Source: Rheinheimera pleomorphica
Lineage (GTDB): Bacteria > Pseudomonadota > Gammaproteobacteria > Enterobacterales > Alteromonadaceae
Assembly (NCBI RefSeq): GCF_011634895.1
Contig: NZ_SIRR01000003.1
Coordinates: 186,001-250,000, forward strand
Reading direction: 5' to 3'
Length of the DNA: 64,000 bases
Part shown: piece by piece, positions 1 through 9,550 of the stretch
How the letters are laid out: each line of letters begins with the position of its first letter
Position numbering within the stretch: position 1 is the first letter of the stretch
The notes under the pieces: generated by a model
Told to the model about the DNA's origin: nothing
The model's database searches: none
The model's input: the letters and a program-made list of their open reading frames with translations, nothing else
Position numbers and translations under genes: made by a program

Positions 1-264
1 TAAGCCAACCAGATTGCCCAACACTATGCCGTGCTTATGGCCCAGGCCAGAGCGGGGCAGGATAGTTGCGCATAAATTGGCATCGCCGATAAAAATGGAT
101 AAACCGGTTGGAATTAACACCGTCTCGCCCGGTGCCAGGTTTAGCGTGCTATCTAAGCAGGCGCGCAGGTCTAAACCGGCAGAGCCCGGTGTGGCATAAG
201 CCGGCAGCGGGAAGTCAGTGCCAATACGCGGGTCGAGAATTTTTAAATCAATGGCTTTTTTCAT
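1..264 (-). CDS. dut: dUTP diphosphatase, N-terminal part (cut by window edge)
   Basis: The visible 88 residues read [15 protein letters not shown], then [17 protein letters not shown] and [17 protein letters not shown], which are the N-terminus and the first conserved motifs of trimeric dUTPases. The enzyme hydrolyses dUTP to dUMP and pyrophosphate, keeping uracil out of DNA and supplying dUMP for thymidylate synthesis. The start codon is at 262-264. The gene follows coaBC on the same strand after about 29 nt, the usual coaBC-dut order of gammaproteobacteria. The C-terminal part, with the glycine-rich motif that closes over the active site, lies outside the window. Confidence 0.95.
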   Translation of the reverse strand, partial: MKKAIDLKILDPRIGTDFPLPAYATPGSAGLDLRACLDSTLNLAPGETVLIPTGLSIFIGDANLCATILPRSGLGHKHGIVLGNLVGL

Positions 265-293
265 TTACGGCTTAACTCTTTTATTAACGGTAA

Positions 294-1505
294 TTAGTGG
301 GCTGAATACTGGCGGTGGATATGCTGCAGTATCGCTTTGGCCAGGCTGGTTTTAGCTTGCGCCGGCAAGGCCAGCTCACCATCTTGCCAAATCAGCGTGA
401 CAGCATTGTTGTCGCTGTTAAAGCCGTGCTCAGCCTTGGCTACGTCATTAGCACATATTAAATCCAGTTTTTTGCGCGCCAGTTTATCTTTGGCGTACTG
501 CAATACATTCTGTGTTTCTGCAGCGAAACCGACAGTAAAAGGCCGGTTTTGGCTAAGTGCCGCTACGCTGGCAATAATATCCGGGTTTTGCACCAGTTTA
601 AGCTCAAGTGCGCTGTCGCCTTGCTTTTTCATCTTCTCATCAGCGACGTTTGCCACGCGGTAATCGGCTACCGCAGCACAACCAATAAAGATATCGCTCT
701 GCACTGCCTGTGCCAGGGCGGCGTCATACATTTGCTGGGCGCTGGTGACATCAAGCCGCTTTACGCCCGCCGGGGTGGCTAACTGTACCGGGCCGCTAAT
801 CAACGTAACGTCAGCGCCCATGGCTGCGGCAGCGGCGGCTAAGGCAAAGCCCATTTTACCCGAGCTGTGATTAGAGATATAACGTACCGGATCGATGGCT
901 TCGCGGGTCGGGCCTGCAGTAATTGTGATTTTAATGTTATTAAGTTGCTGTTCAGCCAAAAAATGTTCTTCTAGCGCGCTAACCAGCTGTAACGGTTCCA
1001 GCATACGGCCTGCGCCTGTGTCGCCACAGGCTTGTTCGCCTATGCCAGGGCCATAAATGTAAAAATTATATGAACTTAACCTGGCTAAATTTTGCTGAGT
1101 GGCTATGTTTTTATACATCTGTTGGTTCATGGCTGGCGCGATAGCAACCGGTGCTACCGTGGCTAAAACGCAGGTAGTCAGCAAGTCGTTAGCCAGGCCA
1201 TGCGCCATGCGGGCGATAACATCGGCACTGGCGGGGGCAATTAACATGATATCGGCCCATTTCGCCAGTTCAATATGCCCCATGGCCGCTTCGGCGGCCG
1301 GGTCAAGCAGGCTGGTGCTGACCGGGTTGCCGGATAACGCTTGTAAGGTGAGCGGCGTAATAAAGTGCTGAGCGGCGTCGGTTAAAATAACCCGTACCTG
1401 TGCGCCACGCTCTTTTAAGCGGCGCACCAGGTCTGCACTTTTATAGGCGGCAATGCCACCGCTGATACCCAGTAAAATACGTTTGTTGGCAAGCGTTTGC
1501 TGCAT
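294..1505 (-). CDS. coaBC: Bifunctional phosphopantothenoylcysteine decarboxylase / phosphopantothenate-cysteine ligase
   Basis: Coenzyme A biosynthesis: the C-terminal CoaB domain joins cysteine to 4'-phosphopantothenate using CTP, and the N-terminal flavoprotein CoaC domain decarboxylates the product to 4'-phosphopantetheine. Visible motifs are [10 protein letters not shown] near the N-terminus (FMN site), PAMNQQMY (the CoaC PxMNxxM motif), [10 protein letters not shown] (substrate clamp), and in the CoaB half [18 protein letters not shown] and AAVADYR. I chose the ATG at 1505, giving 403 residues, the usual length; the reading frame stays open upstream to about 1694 but that extension crosses the radC start and has no family resemblance. 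It is divergent from radC and probably co-transcribed with dut. Confidence 0.96.
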   Translation of the reverse strand: MQQTLANKRILLGISGGIAAYKSADLVRRLKERGAQVRVILTDAAQHFITPLTLQALSGNPVSTSLLDPAAEAAMGHIELAKWADIMLIAPASADVIARMAHGLANDLLTTCVLATVAPVAIAPAMNQQMYKNIATQQNLARLSSYNFYIYGPGIGEQACGDTGAGRMLEPLQLVSALEEHFLAEQQLNNIKITITAGPTREAIDPVRYISNHSSGKMGFALAAAAAAMGADVTLISGPVQLATPAGVKRLDVTSAQQMYDAALAQAVQSDIFIGCAAVADYRVANVADEKMKKQGDSALELKLVQNPDIIASVAALSQNRPFTVGFAAETQNVLQYAKDKLARKKLDLICANDVAKAEHGFNSDNNAVTLIWQDGELALPAQAKTSLAKAILQHIHRQYSAH

Positions 1506-1587
1506 AACAGAGCCACCGGAACTGGAAAAAACTGGCGCTAAGATAGCATGGAAACGCAAATTCAGCATCAATTCAGGGAGTGATTGC

Positions 1588-2262
1588 ATGAGTATTCGAC
1601 ACTGGCCGGCTACCGAGCGGCCACGGGAAAAACTGCTCGACAGGGGCGCTATGGCACTGTCGGACGCCGAGCTGTTGGCGATTTTTTTACGCACCGGTAT
1701 TGCCGGTACCGATGCGGTAACACTGGCGCGTCAATTGCTAAACCAGTTTGGTTCGCTTAGGCGCTTACTCGGTGCCAGCCAGGCTGATTTTTGCTCGGCA
1801 CGGGGCTTGGGCGAAGCCAAATTTGTGCAGCTGCAGGCGGTGCTGGAGCTGAGTAAGCGCTACCTACAACAACAAATGCAGCGCGATACCGTCTTTACTG
1901 AGCCTGAGGCCGTGAAGCGTTATTTGCAACATGCGATCAGTGGTGAGCAGCGCGAAGTGTTTTTATTGTTGTATTTAGACAGCCAGCACCGGCTGATTAA
2001 GGCTGAACCGTTGTTTGCCGGCACGATAGATGCCAGTCCGGTGTATCCACGTATTGTAGTTCAGCAGGCTTTAGCGCATAATGCCGCCGCTGTTATTCTG
2101 GCGCACAATCATCCCTCCGGCGTGGCTGAACCGAGCCGGGCGGACAAAGCGATTACTGAACGCTTAGTTCAGGCGCTGATGTTGGTAGATATCAAGGTGT
2201 TGGATCACTTTATTGTGGGCGATGCTGATGTGATCTCCTTTGCTGAGCGTGGTTGGCTGTGA
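1588..2262 (+). CDS. radC: RadC family (MPN/JAMM domain) protein
   Basis: A 224-residue RadC-like protein, close to the usual 220-225. The N-terminal part has a helix-hairpin-helix-like region ([14 protein letters not shown]). The C-terminal MPN domain carries the JAMM metal-binding pattern: [15 protein letters not shown] followed by DHFIVG. The start is the ATG at 1588 with AGGGAG at 1575-1580 as ribosome-binding site; the frame is open further upstream but overlaps coaBC. The role of RadC in DNA repair is historically claimed but not settled, so only the family assignment is firm. Its place between coaBC and rpmB is the conserved E. coli-like order. Confidence 0.93.
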   Translation: MSIRHWPATERPREKLLDRGAMALSDAELLAIFLRTGIAGTDAVTLARQLLNQFGSLRRLLGASQADFCSARGLGEAKFVQLQAVLELSKRYLQQQMQRDTVFTEPEAVKRYLQHAISGEQREVFLLLYLDSQHRLIKAEPLFAGTIDASPVYPRIVVQQALAHNAAAVILAHNHPSGVAEPSRADKAITERLVQALMLVDIKVLDHFIVGDADVISFAERGWL

Positions 2263-2313
2263 CGATCTGCATAGATCCATGGCGGATCTTTGCGCGTGGC
2301 CGAAAGATTTCGC

Positions 2314-2342
2314 TTGAATAAGGCGGCTTATTCGTGTATAAA
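2314..2342 (+). promoter_or_regulatory. Sigma-70 promoter of rpmB-rpmG
   Basis: TTGAAT at 2314-2319 and TATAAA at 2337-2342 are separated by exactly 17 nt. It lies about 85 nt upstream of the L28 start and downstream of the radC stop, so it is the likely promoter of the ribosomal protein pair. Confidence 0.7.
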
Positions 2343-2426
2343 TTGCGCCCTCTTGTTTTGGGGCAACCTTCTTGGCCGGAAGGGTGATGACAGCTCGAGC
2401 TGATGTAATTTTGGAGAACTATTGAC

Positions 2427-2663
2427 ATGTCTAGAGTGTGCCAAGTAACTGGCAAGGGTCCGATGGTAGGTAACCGTCGTTCACACGCCAACAATGCTAC
2501 TAAGCGCCGTTTCCTGCCTAACCTGCAAACACACCGTTTCTGGGTTGAAAGTGAAAACCGTTTTGTTACATTACGTACTTCTACCCGTGGTATGCGCATC
2601 ATCGATAAGAAAGGTATCGATGCGGTATTAGCCGAAGTGCGTGCTAACGGTCACAAGGTGTAA
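2427..2663 (+). CDS. rpmB: 50S ribosomal protein L28
   Basis: A 78-residue protein beginning [20 protein letters not shown] and containing [11 protein letters not shown], which are typical of bacterial L28. It binds 23S rRNA in the large subunit. GGAG lies a few bases upstream of the ATG. It is followed after about 11 nt by rpmG, the standard operon. Confidence 0.98.
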   Translation: MSRVCQVTGKGPMVGNRRSHANNATKRRFLPNLQTHRFWVESENRFVTLRTSTRGMRIIDKKGIDAVLAEVRANGHKV

Positions 2664-2674
2664 GGAAATAAAAA

Positions 2675-2830
2675 ATGCGCGATAAAATCCGTTTAGTCTC
2701 TTCTGCAGGCACTGGTTTCTTCTATACAACGACGAAGAACAAGCGCACCATGCCAGAAAAGATGGAAATCAAAAAGTTCGACCCTAAAGTGCGCAAGCAC
2801 GTGATTTTCAAAGAAGCGAAAATCAAGTAA
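2675..2830 (+). CDS. rpmG: 50S ribosomal protein L33
   Basis: A 51-residue protein translated directly from the sequence: [20 protein letters not shown] at the start, then [17 protein letters not shown] and [11 protein letters not shown] at the end. The length and sequence fit the cysteine-free form of L33. TAAGGAAATA between the rpmB stop and this ATG supplies the ribosome-binding site. A rho-independent terminator follows the stop codon. Confidence 0.97.
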   Translation: MRDKIRLVSSAGTGFFYTTTKNKRTMPEKMEIKKFDPKVRKHVIFKEAKIK

Positions 2831-2840
2831 TCGAACAGCT

Positions 2841-2870
2841 AAACCCGGCCTACGCCGGGTTTTTGCTTTT
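2841..2870 (+). terminator. Rho-independent terminator after rpmG
   Basis: Perfect 9-bp stem AAACCCGGC / GCCGGGTTT (2841-2849 with 2854-2862), 4-nt loop, followed by a T-rich tract. It ends the rpmB-rpmG transcript. Confidence 0.9.
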
Positions 2871-2922
2871 TACGCCCCGCCTGCGTTACTATGCCGCGTC
2901 ATCTTAGCTGACCGGTGTCATC

Positions 2923-3405
2923 ATGGTTAAACTATCCCGTCGTAACTGGAATAATGTACTGATTTTTGCCGTACTTATTTTAATGTTTGTGCTGTATGGC
3001 ATACCGCAGCGTTTAAGCCAGCTTTCAGCGCCGGCACCGCGTTTAATTCCTGCTGACACTGAACTGTTAATGGTCGCCTTTGCCAATGCACGGCTAATTA
3101 AAGCCGGTCCACAGTGGCAACTGCAACCTGCCCAGGCAATACCGGTAGATGCGGCTCAGCTGGCACTGGCCTGGCAGCACAGCTTACTGACACCGGCTGA
3201 GGTTACGGCCGATAGTAGCCGGGTTCCGTTGGCTCAGGCCAGTGTGCAGCTGGTGGGGCACAGCGCTCCCCTGATCTGGTTGTTGTACCCTGCTGAGGGC
3301 AGCGCCGACGGCCAATATCTGCTGCAGCAAGCCGGTCAGCCACAGTTTTATCAGTTAAGCGCCGCCCAGGCAGCGCAATTATTTTTAGTTGATTTGGCGG
3401 AGTAA
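2923..3405 (+). CDS. Hypothetical single-pass membrane protein next to mutM
   Basis: A 160-residue protein I do not recognise. It has a short basic N-terminus ([11 protein letters not shown]), one hydrophobic segment at about residues 13-27, then a Gln/Ala/Leu-rich soluble region, so it is probably anchored in the inner membrane with the body in the periplasm. Its stop lies 2 nt before the GTG start of mutM, which suggests translational coupling. No function can be given from sequence alone. Confidence 0.75.
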   Translation: MVKLSRRNWNNVLIFAVLILMFVLYGIPQRLSQLSAPAPRLIPADTELLMVAFANARLIKAGPQWQLQPAQAIPVDAAQLALAWQHSLLTPAEVTADSSRVPLAQASVQLVGHSAPLIWLLYPAEGSADGQYLLQQAGQPQFYQLSAAQAAQLFLVDLAE

Positions 3406-3407
3406 CA

Positions 3408-4217
3408 GTGCCGGAATTACCAGAAGTAGAAGTGTCGCGTCAGGGCATTAGCCCTTATCTGCACAACCAGCAATTAATTAAAGTCGTCGCACGCCAGCGT
3501 CAGCTGCGTTGGTGGGTGCCGGATGAAGTGTTATCGCAGTTAAATCAGCCGATCCTGTCGGTCACGCGCCGGGCTAAGTATTTGCTTATTCAGCTGCCAG
3601 CGGGTGACATTATTTTGCATCTGGGCATGTCGGGCCATTTAAAGGTGCTGAGCGCCGATACGCCAGCGACGAAACATGATCATATCGATTTTGTGTTGGA
3701 TAGTGGCATGCTGCTGAGGTTAAACGATACCCGCCGCTTTGGCGCTGTGCTGTGGCAGCAAAAAGGCCAGGTGCATCCGTTGCTGGCCAGTCTGGGGCCA
3801 GAGCCGCTCAGTGATAATTTTAATCTGGCCCATTTAAGCGCTGCTTTTGCCAAACGCAGCAGCGCGGCCAAGCTGGTGCTGATGGATAACCAGGTTGTGG
3901 TCGGCGTGGGTAATATTTACGCTAATGAAGCGTTGTTTAAAGCCGGCATTTTACCGTCCAAACCGGCCAAAGCGGTCACGCCTCAGCAGCTGGCAAAGCT
4001 ATTGCCGGTGATAAAAGACACCCTGGCCGCAGCGATTAAACAGGGCGGCACTACGTTAAAAGATTTTAGCCAGGCCGATGGTAAGCCGGGCTATTTTGCC
4101 CAGCAACTGCTGGTATATGGCCGCGGCGGCCAGCCTTGTGTAACCTGTGGCACGCAGTTAAGTGAAATTCGGCTTGGCCAGCGCAGCACGGTGTTTTGCC
4201 CCCAATGTCAACGCTAA
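3408..4217 (+). CDS. mutM: Formamidopyrimidine-DNA glycosylase
   Basis: A 269-residue Fpg/MutM protein that removes 8-oxoguanine and formamidopyrimidines and cuts the abasic site. The mature N-terminus [13 protein letters not shown] contains the catalytic Pro2 and Glu3. The C-terminus holds the four-cysteine zinc finger (CVTCG ... FCPQCQR) and the helix-two-turn-helix region with [13 protein letters not shown] is present. The start codon is GTG at 3408, fixed by the need for Pro at position 2. Confidence 0.97.
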   Translation: MPELPEVEVSRQGISPYLHNQQLIKVVARQRQLRWWVPDEVLSQLNQPILSVTRRAKYLLIQLPAGDIILHLGMSGHLKVLSADTPATKHDHIDFVLDSGMLLRLNDTRRFGAVLWQQKGQVHPLLASLGPEPLSDNFNLAHLSAAFAKRSSAAKLVLMDNQVVVGVGNIYANEALFKAGILPSKPAKAVTPQQLAKLLPVIKDTLAAAIKQGGTTLKDFSQADGKPGYFAQQLLVYGRGGQPCVTCGTQLSEIRLGQRSTVFCPQCQR

Positions 4218-4224
4218 CGCTGAC

Positions 4225-5841
4225 TTAGAAGCCCCGGGTGGCGGTAATACGCAGCTCTACACCGCTTAAATTGTCGTTGTCGCTTAGCGCTTTGGTTAAA
4301 TCGATATGAATTAAGGTACCCCGGCTGGAGTGATTAGACAGCAGCCGGATACCGGCACCCACCCCCACCAACGTGCCGCCGGCGGAGGTATTTGCGTCCT
4401 GCTCGGCCGTTTGCCAGATTTTACCGGCGTCGATATAGCCGGCAAAAGCGACATCAAGTAGCTGCCATAGCGACCAATCGGTATAGCGGCGGTATTCCGC
4501 GGTGAGCACAGCACGGGCCTCACCACTTCTGAAATAGCTGGGGTAAGCACGCAACTGGTCGTCACCGCCAATATACAAAGGCTCATCACGAAACAGGTTA
4601 TTGCCTTTGTCCAGGCTAAGCTTGCCGGCCAGGCTATGGTAGTCATCCAGTTGTTTAATCAGCTGCCAGTGATTGCTGACAAGATACTGCGGCTGGTCGA
4701 ACTGGCGCTGCAGCCAGCGTGCGTCAGCCAGTAAAAACAGATCTGCGGCCAGTTGCCAGTTTTTTGCCGCACTGAGCTGCCAGAACAGCGCATCGTTGTC
4801 GGCACCCAGTTGCTCACTGTATTGGCCGAGGCGGGCATTAAGTTGCCAACCAAAGTTAAAATCTTCTGTGCGGTTAAACGAGTCAATATTAAACAGCTTT
4901 TTATAATCGGCCCTTACCAGCTCATACTCCAGCCACCAGGCCGATAGATTGCGCTGCTCTGGCAAGCCAAACAGCGTGCGTTCATTGGCGCTAAATTGCA
5001 CATCTTCCAGCTCTATAGCAAAGCGCAAGCGGTGAATATTATGGCTTAGTGGATGCAGGCGGTAACCAAACTCAGCTTTGGCATGCTCGCGTTTGCGGCT
5101 AAAACTGTTGTACTCTTCACCGGCATCATATTCATAAACATCTTCCGTAGTGCTATCCACCTCAAACCCCAGCGCCCAGGGCGATGACAGCCGGTAGAAT
5201 GGCCGGTTAACGCTAAGCTGATAATTATCTCCGTCGCTGTTGTTGCTGTAAGCGGCGGTGCCATTCCAGAACTTGCCAAACATATTGGGCGAAAACAGCA
5301 CAAAGCCGACACCGCTGCGCTCGCTGTCGCGTTTGTATAGCAGGTTTAGCCGGTTACCCGTGCCGAGCAGGTTATCCTCTTCAAAGCCAAAGGCACTCTT
5401 ACTGCGGCCGCCCTCGCTGGAAAAGTCCAGGGTGGGTAGTAAAGACCAGTTATCCCAGGTACTGACATTGACAATAACGCTATTGTCGCTGGCGCAAAAA
5501 TGGCTGATTTTTACCTCAGCCTCGCGCAGGTAACGCCGGCTGCGCAGCAAGCGTTCGGTTTCGTCCAGCTCTTGCAGTTGCAGGGCGTCACCCGGGCGAA
5601 ACAGTACATCCTCGGCCAGTACAGTGGGTTGGGTAACAGTGTGGGTATAGTTGGCAAACTCATGCAACCAGAATGATTTTGGATCGGTTAAATCAAAGAT
5701 GTTATTCGGTGTATAGCTGATATCACGAATGGTAACGCCGGCATCGTTGGTCAGAAACTGGTTTTCTGCCACCGGCTGACAGTCAGCATAAACCTGTACA
5801 GTAAACAGCAAAAGCAGGCTTATACTAAACCTCATCTTCAT
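4225..5841 (-). CDS. BamA/TamA-like outer-membrane beta-barrel protein
   Basis: A 538-residue secreted protein with signal peptide MKMRFSISLLLLFTVQVYA. Residues of about 90-150 look like one POTRA-type module (LQLQELDETERLLRSRRYLREAEV, written here only as family-like pattern). The rest alternates polar and aromatic residues and has the surface-antigen style: GFEEDNLLGTGNRLNLLYKR, GLPEQRN, and near the end LIHIDLTKALSDNDN. The last residue is Phe, as in outer-membrane barrels. I chose the ATG at 5841 (GGAG about 8 nt upstream) rather than the upstream one at 5853. It resembles the single-POTRA ShlB/BamA-like proteins more than true BamA; the partner or substrate is unknown. Confidence 0.75.
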   Translation of the reverse strand: MKMRFSISLLLLFTVQVYADCQPVAENQFLTNDAGVTIRDISYTPNNIFDLTDPKSFWLHEFANYTHTVTQPTVLAEDVLFRPGDALQLQELDETERLLRSRRYLREAEVKISHFCASDNSVIVNVSTWDNWSLLPTLDFSSEGGRSKSAFGFEEDNLLGTGNRLNLLYKRDSERSGVGFVLFSPNMFGKFWNGTAAYSNNSDGDNYQLSVNRPFYRLSSPWALGFEVDSTTEDVYEYDAGEEYNSFSRKREHAKAEFGYRLHPLSHNIHRLRFAIELEDVQFSANERTLFGLPEQRNLSAWWLEYELVRADYKKLFNIDSFNRTEDFNFGWQLNARLGQYSEQLGADNDALFWQLSAAKNWQLAADLFLLADARWLQRQFDQPQYLVSNHWQLIKQLDDYHSLAGKLSLDKGNNLFRDEPLYIGGDDQLRAYPSYFRSGEARAVLTAEYRRYTDWSLWQLLDVAFAGYIDAGKIWQTAEQDANTSAGGTLVGVGAGIRLLSNHSSRGTLIHIDLTKALSDNDNLSGVELRITATRGF

Positions 5842-6027
5842 TAACGGCTCCATTTGCGGTGGTATTTCGAGTGTAGATCAGCTTGCTGAAAGTTGCCTTA
5901 ACCTGTGCTGAGTATCTTACCCTGTTGTGATATTCAGTTGAGATTAACCGCTATGCTTTATAAAATAGCAATCATTTTTTGCTTATTCAGCAATATGTTA
6001 ATTCATTACTGCTAAGGGATAAACGCT

Positions 6028-7371
6028 ATGGAACTACCCACGCTGATTGCCACCCTACGCAGTGCTTTAGAATCGAACACCGTGCCTCAATTGCGCGAGC
6101 AACTGGATGACGTGCACCCGGCTGATTTGGCTGCTGCTCTGGTCGAGTTTGCACCGCAGGACTTATGGACGCTGCTGACGGTATTTCCCCGTGCTGAGCA
6201 AGCCGAAGTATTCGGCTATTTACCGGCTGAAGAACAGGTCACATTGTCCATCAGCATTAGCCGGCGCAAGCTGGCGCCGATTATCCGCCAGATGTCGTCT
6301 GATGAGCGCGCCGACTTATTTAACCGCTTAAGTGAAGAGCAGCGCGAAACCTTGCTACCGGCCCTGGCCCAGGCCGAGCGTGAAGATTTGCTGCGGCTAA
6401 GCTCGCACGAAGAAGGCACAGCCGGCGCTATTATGACATCGGATTATGCTATTTTAGCGCAGCAGCTGACGGTAGCGCAGGCGCTGGAGTCTTTACGGCG
6501 TGAAGCACCGGATAAAGAAACCATTTATACCGCCTATGTGGTGGACGCGACCCGCAAGCTGATTGGCGTAGTGACCTTGCGCGACCTTATTCTGGCGCCG
6601 CTGCAAATGCCGATAGAAGAGCTGATTAACCACGACCCGATTTACGCCAGTGTAGAGATGCCGCAGGAAGATGTCGCTGCGCTGATTGCTAAGTACGACT
6701 TACTGGCGCTGCCCATTGTTAACAGTGAGCACCAGATGGTGGGCATTGTCACCTACGACGATGCGATGGACGTTGTCGCTGCCGAAGCCACCGAAGACTT
6801 TCACAAAACCGCCACCATCGGCAAGCTGGAAACCAGTGTAAAGGACGCCGGTATTGGTTTGTTGTACCGCAAACGCGTGTTGTGGCTGGTTATTTTAGTG
6901 TTTGGTAACATTTTCTCTGGTGCGGGCATTGCCTATTTTGAAGGTACCATTGCCGCTCATGTCGCGCTGCTGTTTTTCCTGCCGCTGCTAATTGGCAGTA
7001 GCGGCAATGCCGGTGCCCAGTCCGGCACCCTAATGGTGCGTGCGTTGGCTACCGGTGAAATTAAACTGCGCGACTGGGGCTATTTACTGGGTAAAGAATG
7101 CCTGGTCGCCGGCTTGCTCGGCCTGACCATGGCCGCAGCCGTCGTCGGCTTAGGTTGGTGGCGCGGTGGCTATGACATAGCTGTCGTCGTGGCCTTAACC
7201 ATGATGCTGGTTGTACTGGCCGGCAGTCTAATCGGCTTGTCGCTACCCTTTTTGCTCAGCCGCTTTAAGCTCGACCCCGCCACCGCCAGCGGCCCGCTGA
7301 TTACCTCTATCGCCGACGTCGCCGGCGTGGTGCTGTATTTTTCTATCGCCACCTGGTATTTGGGCTTGTAG
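6028..7371 (+). CDS. mgtE: MgtE family magnesium transporter
   Basis: A 447-residue inner-membrane Mg2+ channel/transporter. The N-terminal MgtE_N superhelical domain (about residues 20-130, HPADLAAALVEF) is followed by two CBS domains (about 135-255, IMTSDYAILAQQLTV and HDPIYASVEMPQEDV), and then five membrane helices from about residue 285, including the pore-forming segment LIGSSGNAGAQSGTLMVRAL. AAGGGA precedes the ATG. No magnesium riboswitch was recognised in the 190 nt upstream. Confidence 0.95.
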   Translation: MELPTLIATLRSALESNTVPQLREQLDDVHPADLAAALVEFAPQDLWTLLTVFPRAEQAEVFGYLPAEEQVTLSISISRRKLAPIIRQMSSDERADLFNRLSEEQRETLLPALAQAEREDLLRLSSHEEGTAGAIMTSDYAILAQQLTVAQALESLRREAPDKETIYTAYVVDATRKLIGVVTLRDLILAPLQMPIEELINHDPIYASVEMPQEDVAALIAKYDLLALPIVNSEHQMVGIVTYDDAMDVVAAEATEDFHKTATIGKLETSVKDAGIGLLYRKRVLWLVILVFGNIFSGAGIAYFEGTIAAHVALLFFLPLLIGSSGNAGAQSGTLMVRALATGEIKLRDWGYLLGKECLVAGLLGLTMAAAVVGLGWWRGGYDIAVVVALTMMLVVLAGSLIGLSLPFLLSRFKLDPATASGPLITSIADVAGVVLYFSIATWYLGL

Positions 7372-7467
7372 TCACAACCAATCAAAGCTGATTTCAACCG
7401 GCACCCCTTCAATGTCGGTAATTGGCTGCCCGGGTGTGAATTTAAGCAAAGCCTGTTCTGCAATTTT
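7372..7467 (-). pseudogene. Relic of a TonB-like C-terminal domain
   Basis: The minus strand between the VIT gene stop and the end of mgtE reads KIAEQALLKFTPGQPITDIE followed by GVPVEISFDWL and a stop at 7372-7374. The pattern of hydrophobic residues, FTPG and the final G-x-P-V-x-I-x-F-x-W resembles the last strand region of TonB C-terminal domains. It is in frame with, and directly behind, the VIT stop codon, with no start codon of its own, so it looks like a 3' remnant of a gene whose 5' part was lost or replaced. Short match, so only moderate confidence. Confidence 0.45.
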
Positions 7468-8229
7468 TTATAGTGCAGCGATGCCAAATATTTCTCTCAG
7501 GGCGTAACCTGCGAAAAAGGCCAACCCTGCGGCTGTGCCACCGGTTAACAGGGTACCCATGCCAGAACGAACTGCTGATTTAGATAGCATCACACTTTTC
7601 ATTGCGCCAATAGCAAAAAACATCAACGCCGCGAGCGATGCACTGATAAAAAACTGGGTGTTCTTTTCTAGCCCTGTAACAAGAAAGGGTATTAAAGGCA
7701 TGGAGCCAATTATGACAAATGATGCAAATGTCGCGCTCGCTGCCCTGACCGGATTTCGGCTGGTTTTTTGAACCCCATGCTCTTCTGTCAACATGGTTTC
7801 TATCCATAAGTGTTTGTCGGCACTTATAGTGTCAACGATCTTTTCCAGCACTGGCCCAGAGAACCCTTTATTATTGAATATTTGACGAAGCTCTTCACGT
7901 TCACCTGAGGGTATATTGTCGATGTGTTCTTTTTCTGTGTCTCGAATCTTTTGAATAAACTCTCTGTCTGTTTTTATTGATTCATAGTTGCTGACAGCCA
8001 TGCTAAAACCGTCTGCTATAAGATTGGCAAAGCCCAACACTAAAGCTACAGAAGGAGGGAGCCCTGCGCCAACCACACCTGACACAACGGCAAAGGTGGT
8101 TACGCATCCGTCAATACCACCCAGGACGGCGTCAGAGATTATGTTTTCCTTTGCAGGTCTCTTTAACCTTTCTCTTATTGCTTCTGGGCGGTGTTCATTG
8201 ATGAGCTTTTTCTCTTTCTCACTATTCAT
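7468..8229 (-). CDS. VIT1/CCC1 family iron or manganese transporter-like protein
   Basis: A 253-residue membrane protein. Family marks are NIISDAVLGGIDGCVTTFAV and GANLIADGFSMAVSNYES-like helices (here FANLIADGFSMAVSNYESIK) at residues 30-85, a soluble acidic/helical insert (about 90-160), and three C-terminal hydrophobic segments. Members move Fe2+ or Mn2+ out of the cytosol. Codon use looks more AT-rich than the neighbours, and a tonB-like relic follows in frame, both suggesting later arrival. Substrate cannot be told from sequence. Confidence 0.85.
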   Translation of the reverse strand: MNSEKEKKLINEHRPEAIRERLKRPAKENIISDAVLGGIDGCVTTFAVVSGVVGAGLPPSVALVLGFANLIADGFSMAVSNYESIKTDREFIQKIRDTEKEHIDNIPSGEREELRQIFNNKGFSGPVLEKIVDTISADKHLWIETMLTEEHGVQKTSRNPVRAASATFASFVIIGSMPLIPFLVTGLEKNTQFFISASLAALMFFAIGAMKSVMLSKSAVRSGMGTLLTGGTAAGLAFFAGYALREIFGIAAL

Positions 8230-8333
8230 ATAATGACATCTCGCCTTAGGTGCTGACGTGGGTGCAGGTTAAGCACTCTCTGATCCGAATAAGCCGCAAC
8301 GCTACTGCAGTGTAGAGCAGTGCTAAGCGATTG

Positions 8334-9548
8334 TCATGCCGCCTGTTTTGGTAGTAAAGCCGATACCAGCACAGTGGCCACCAGCATAGCGCTGGACAGC
8401 CATAAGCAGGCCGCTAAACCCGCCTGCTGATACATCCAGCCTGACAATACCGTGCCAATAAGGCGGCCCATGGCATTGGCCATGTAGTAAAAGCCGACAT
8501 CCAGTGACACGCCGTCGCTGTTGGCGTAGCGCACAATCATATAGCTGTGTAAGGATGAGTTAACGGCAAATACCGCGCCAAATAGCAATAAACCGCCTAA
8601 CAGCACCATGTCGCTGTGCCAGTTCAGCTGCAGTGCTATGGCAATAGCGGCCGGAATAGCGCACAGCAGCAAGGCCCACAGCGTAAGTGTGTTGCCATCG
8701 GGCAGGCGGTTAGCGCCGGAGCGCACCCCGGTGATCAGTGGCGCGACACTTTGCACGGCGCCATAGCCAATGACCCACAGCGCGAGAAAACTGCCTACGG
8801 CCCAATGGCTCCAGCCAAACTGGCTGGCCAGGGTGAGCGGCAGCGCTATAACAAACCAGACATCGCGCGCGCCAAACAGCAACATGCGCGCCGCAGACAG
8901 TACATTGATGGCGCGGCTTTTCGACAGCAAATCCCTAAATTTGGCTTTGTAGTTGGCTTTGCCCAAATCGGCTTTTAACCGCCATAAGCTGATTAACCAG
9001 ACAGTCAGCAGCATTAGCAACATCAGCAGTATCGCCAGTTGAAAGCCGTACAAACTTAGCAGCAGGCCGCCAACAAAAAAGCCGATGCCTTTTAACGCAT
9101 TTTTCGAGCCGGTAAGCAGGGCGACCCACTTAAATAGCGTGCTTTGGGCATGGTCGGCTACCAGCAGTTTAATGCTGCTTTTAGCGCTCATTTTGTTCAA
9201 GTCTTTGGCAATGCCCGACAGCGCCTGTGCTGCCATGACCCAGGGGACAATTAAGTACTCAGCGGGTAACAGCAGCATAGCCAGCGCCAGAATTTGCAGC
9301 AGTAAGCCGATATTCATGGTGTTGTTCAGGCCAATACGGGCGCCCAGCCAGCCGCCGACTAAATTGGTAATAACACCAAATATTTCATAAAACAAAAACA
9401 GCATGGCAATGGCCAGGCCGCTATAGCCTAAGCTGTAAAAATGCAGCACCACCAGCATGCGCAGGGCGCCATCAGTCAGGGTAAAGGCCCAGTAGTTGGC
9501 GGTTACCAGCAGATACTGCCTTACCTGCGCGCTTAAATGAGTGAACAT
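8334..9548 (-). CDS. arsJ: ArsJ-type MFS transporter (1-arseno-3-phosphoglycerate efflux)
   Basis: A 404-residue major-facilitator protein with about 12 hydrophobic segments. It starts MFTHLSAQVRQYLLVTANYW, at the ATG 2 nt after the stop of the adjacent GAPDH gene. In the known arsJ system a GAPDH makes 1-arseno-3-phosphoglycerate from arsenate and the MFS protein ArsJ exports it, where it decomposes to arsenate outside. The arsR-gapdh-MFS order with minimal spacing is the main reason for the specific name; the segment MSAKSSIKLLV and the early GGWLGARIGLN fit this MFS group. Confidence 0.85.
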   Translation of the reverse strand: MFTHLSAQVRQYLLVTANYWAFTLTDGALRMLVVLHFYSLGYSGLAIAMLFLFYEIFGVITNLVGGWLGARIGLNNTMNIGLLLQILALAMLLLPAEYLIVPWVMAAQALSGIAKDLNKMSAKSSIKLLVADHAQSTLFKWVALLTGSKNALKGIGFFVGGLLLSLYGFQLAILLMLLMLLTVWLISLWRLKADLGKANYKAKFRDLLSKSRAINVLSAARMLLFGARDVWFVIALPLTLASQFGWSHWAVGSFLALWVIGYGAVQSVAPLITGVRSGANRLPDGNTLTLWALLLCAIPAAIAIALQLNWHSDMVLLGGLLLFGAVFAVNSSLHSYMIVRYANSDGVSLDVGFYYMANAMGRLIGTVLSGWMYQQAGLAACLWLSSAMLVATVLVSALLPKQAA

Positions 9549-9550
9549 GT

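Noticed and set aside
14..199. Open frame on the plus strand over the dut gene
   Set aside because: It is antisense to clearly conserved dUTPase codons and shows no family features.
1506..1694. N-terminal extension of CoaBC
   Set aside because: It overlaps the radC start, is not family-like, and the ATG at 1505 gives the usual CoaBC length.
5854..6027. Magnesium riboswitch (M-box) upstream of mgtE
   Set aside because: No conserved M-box blocks were recognised in the 174-nt region.
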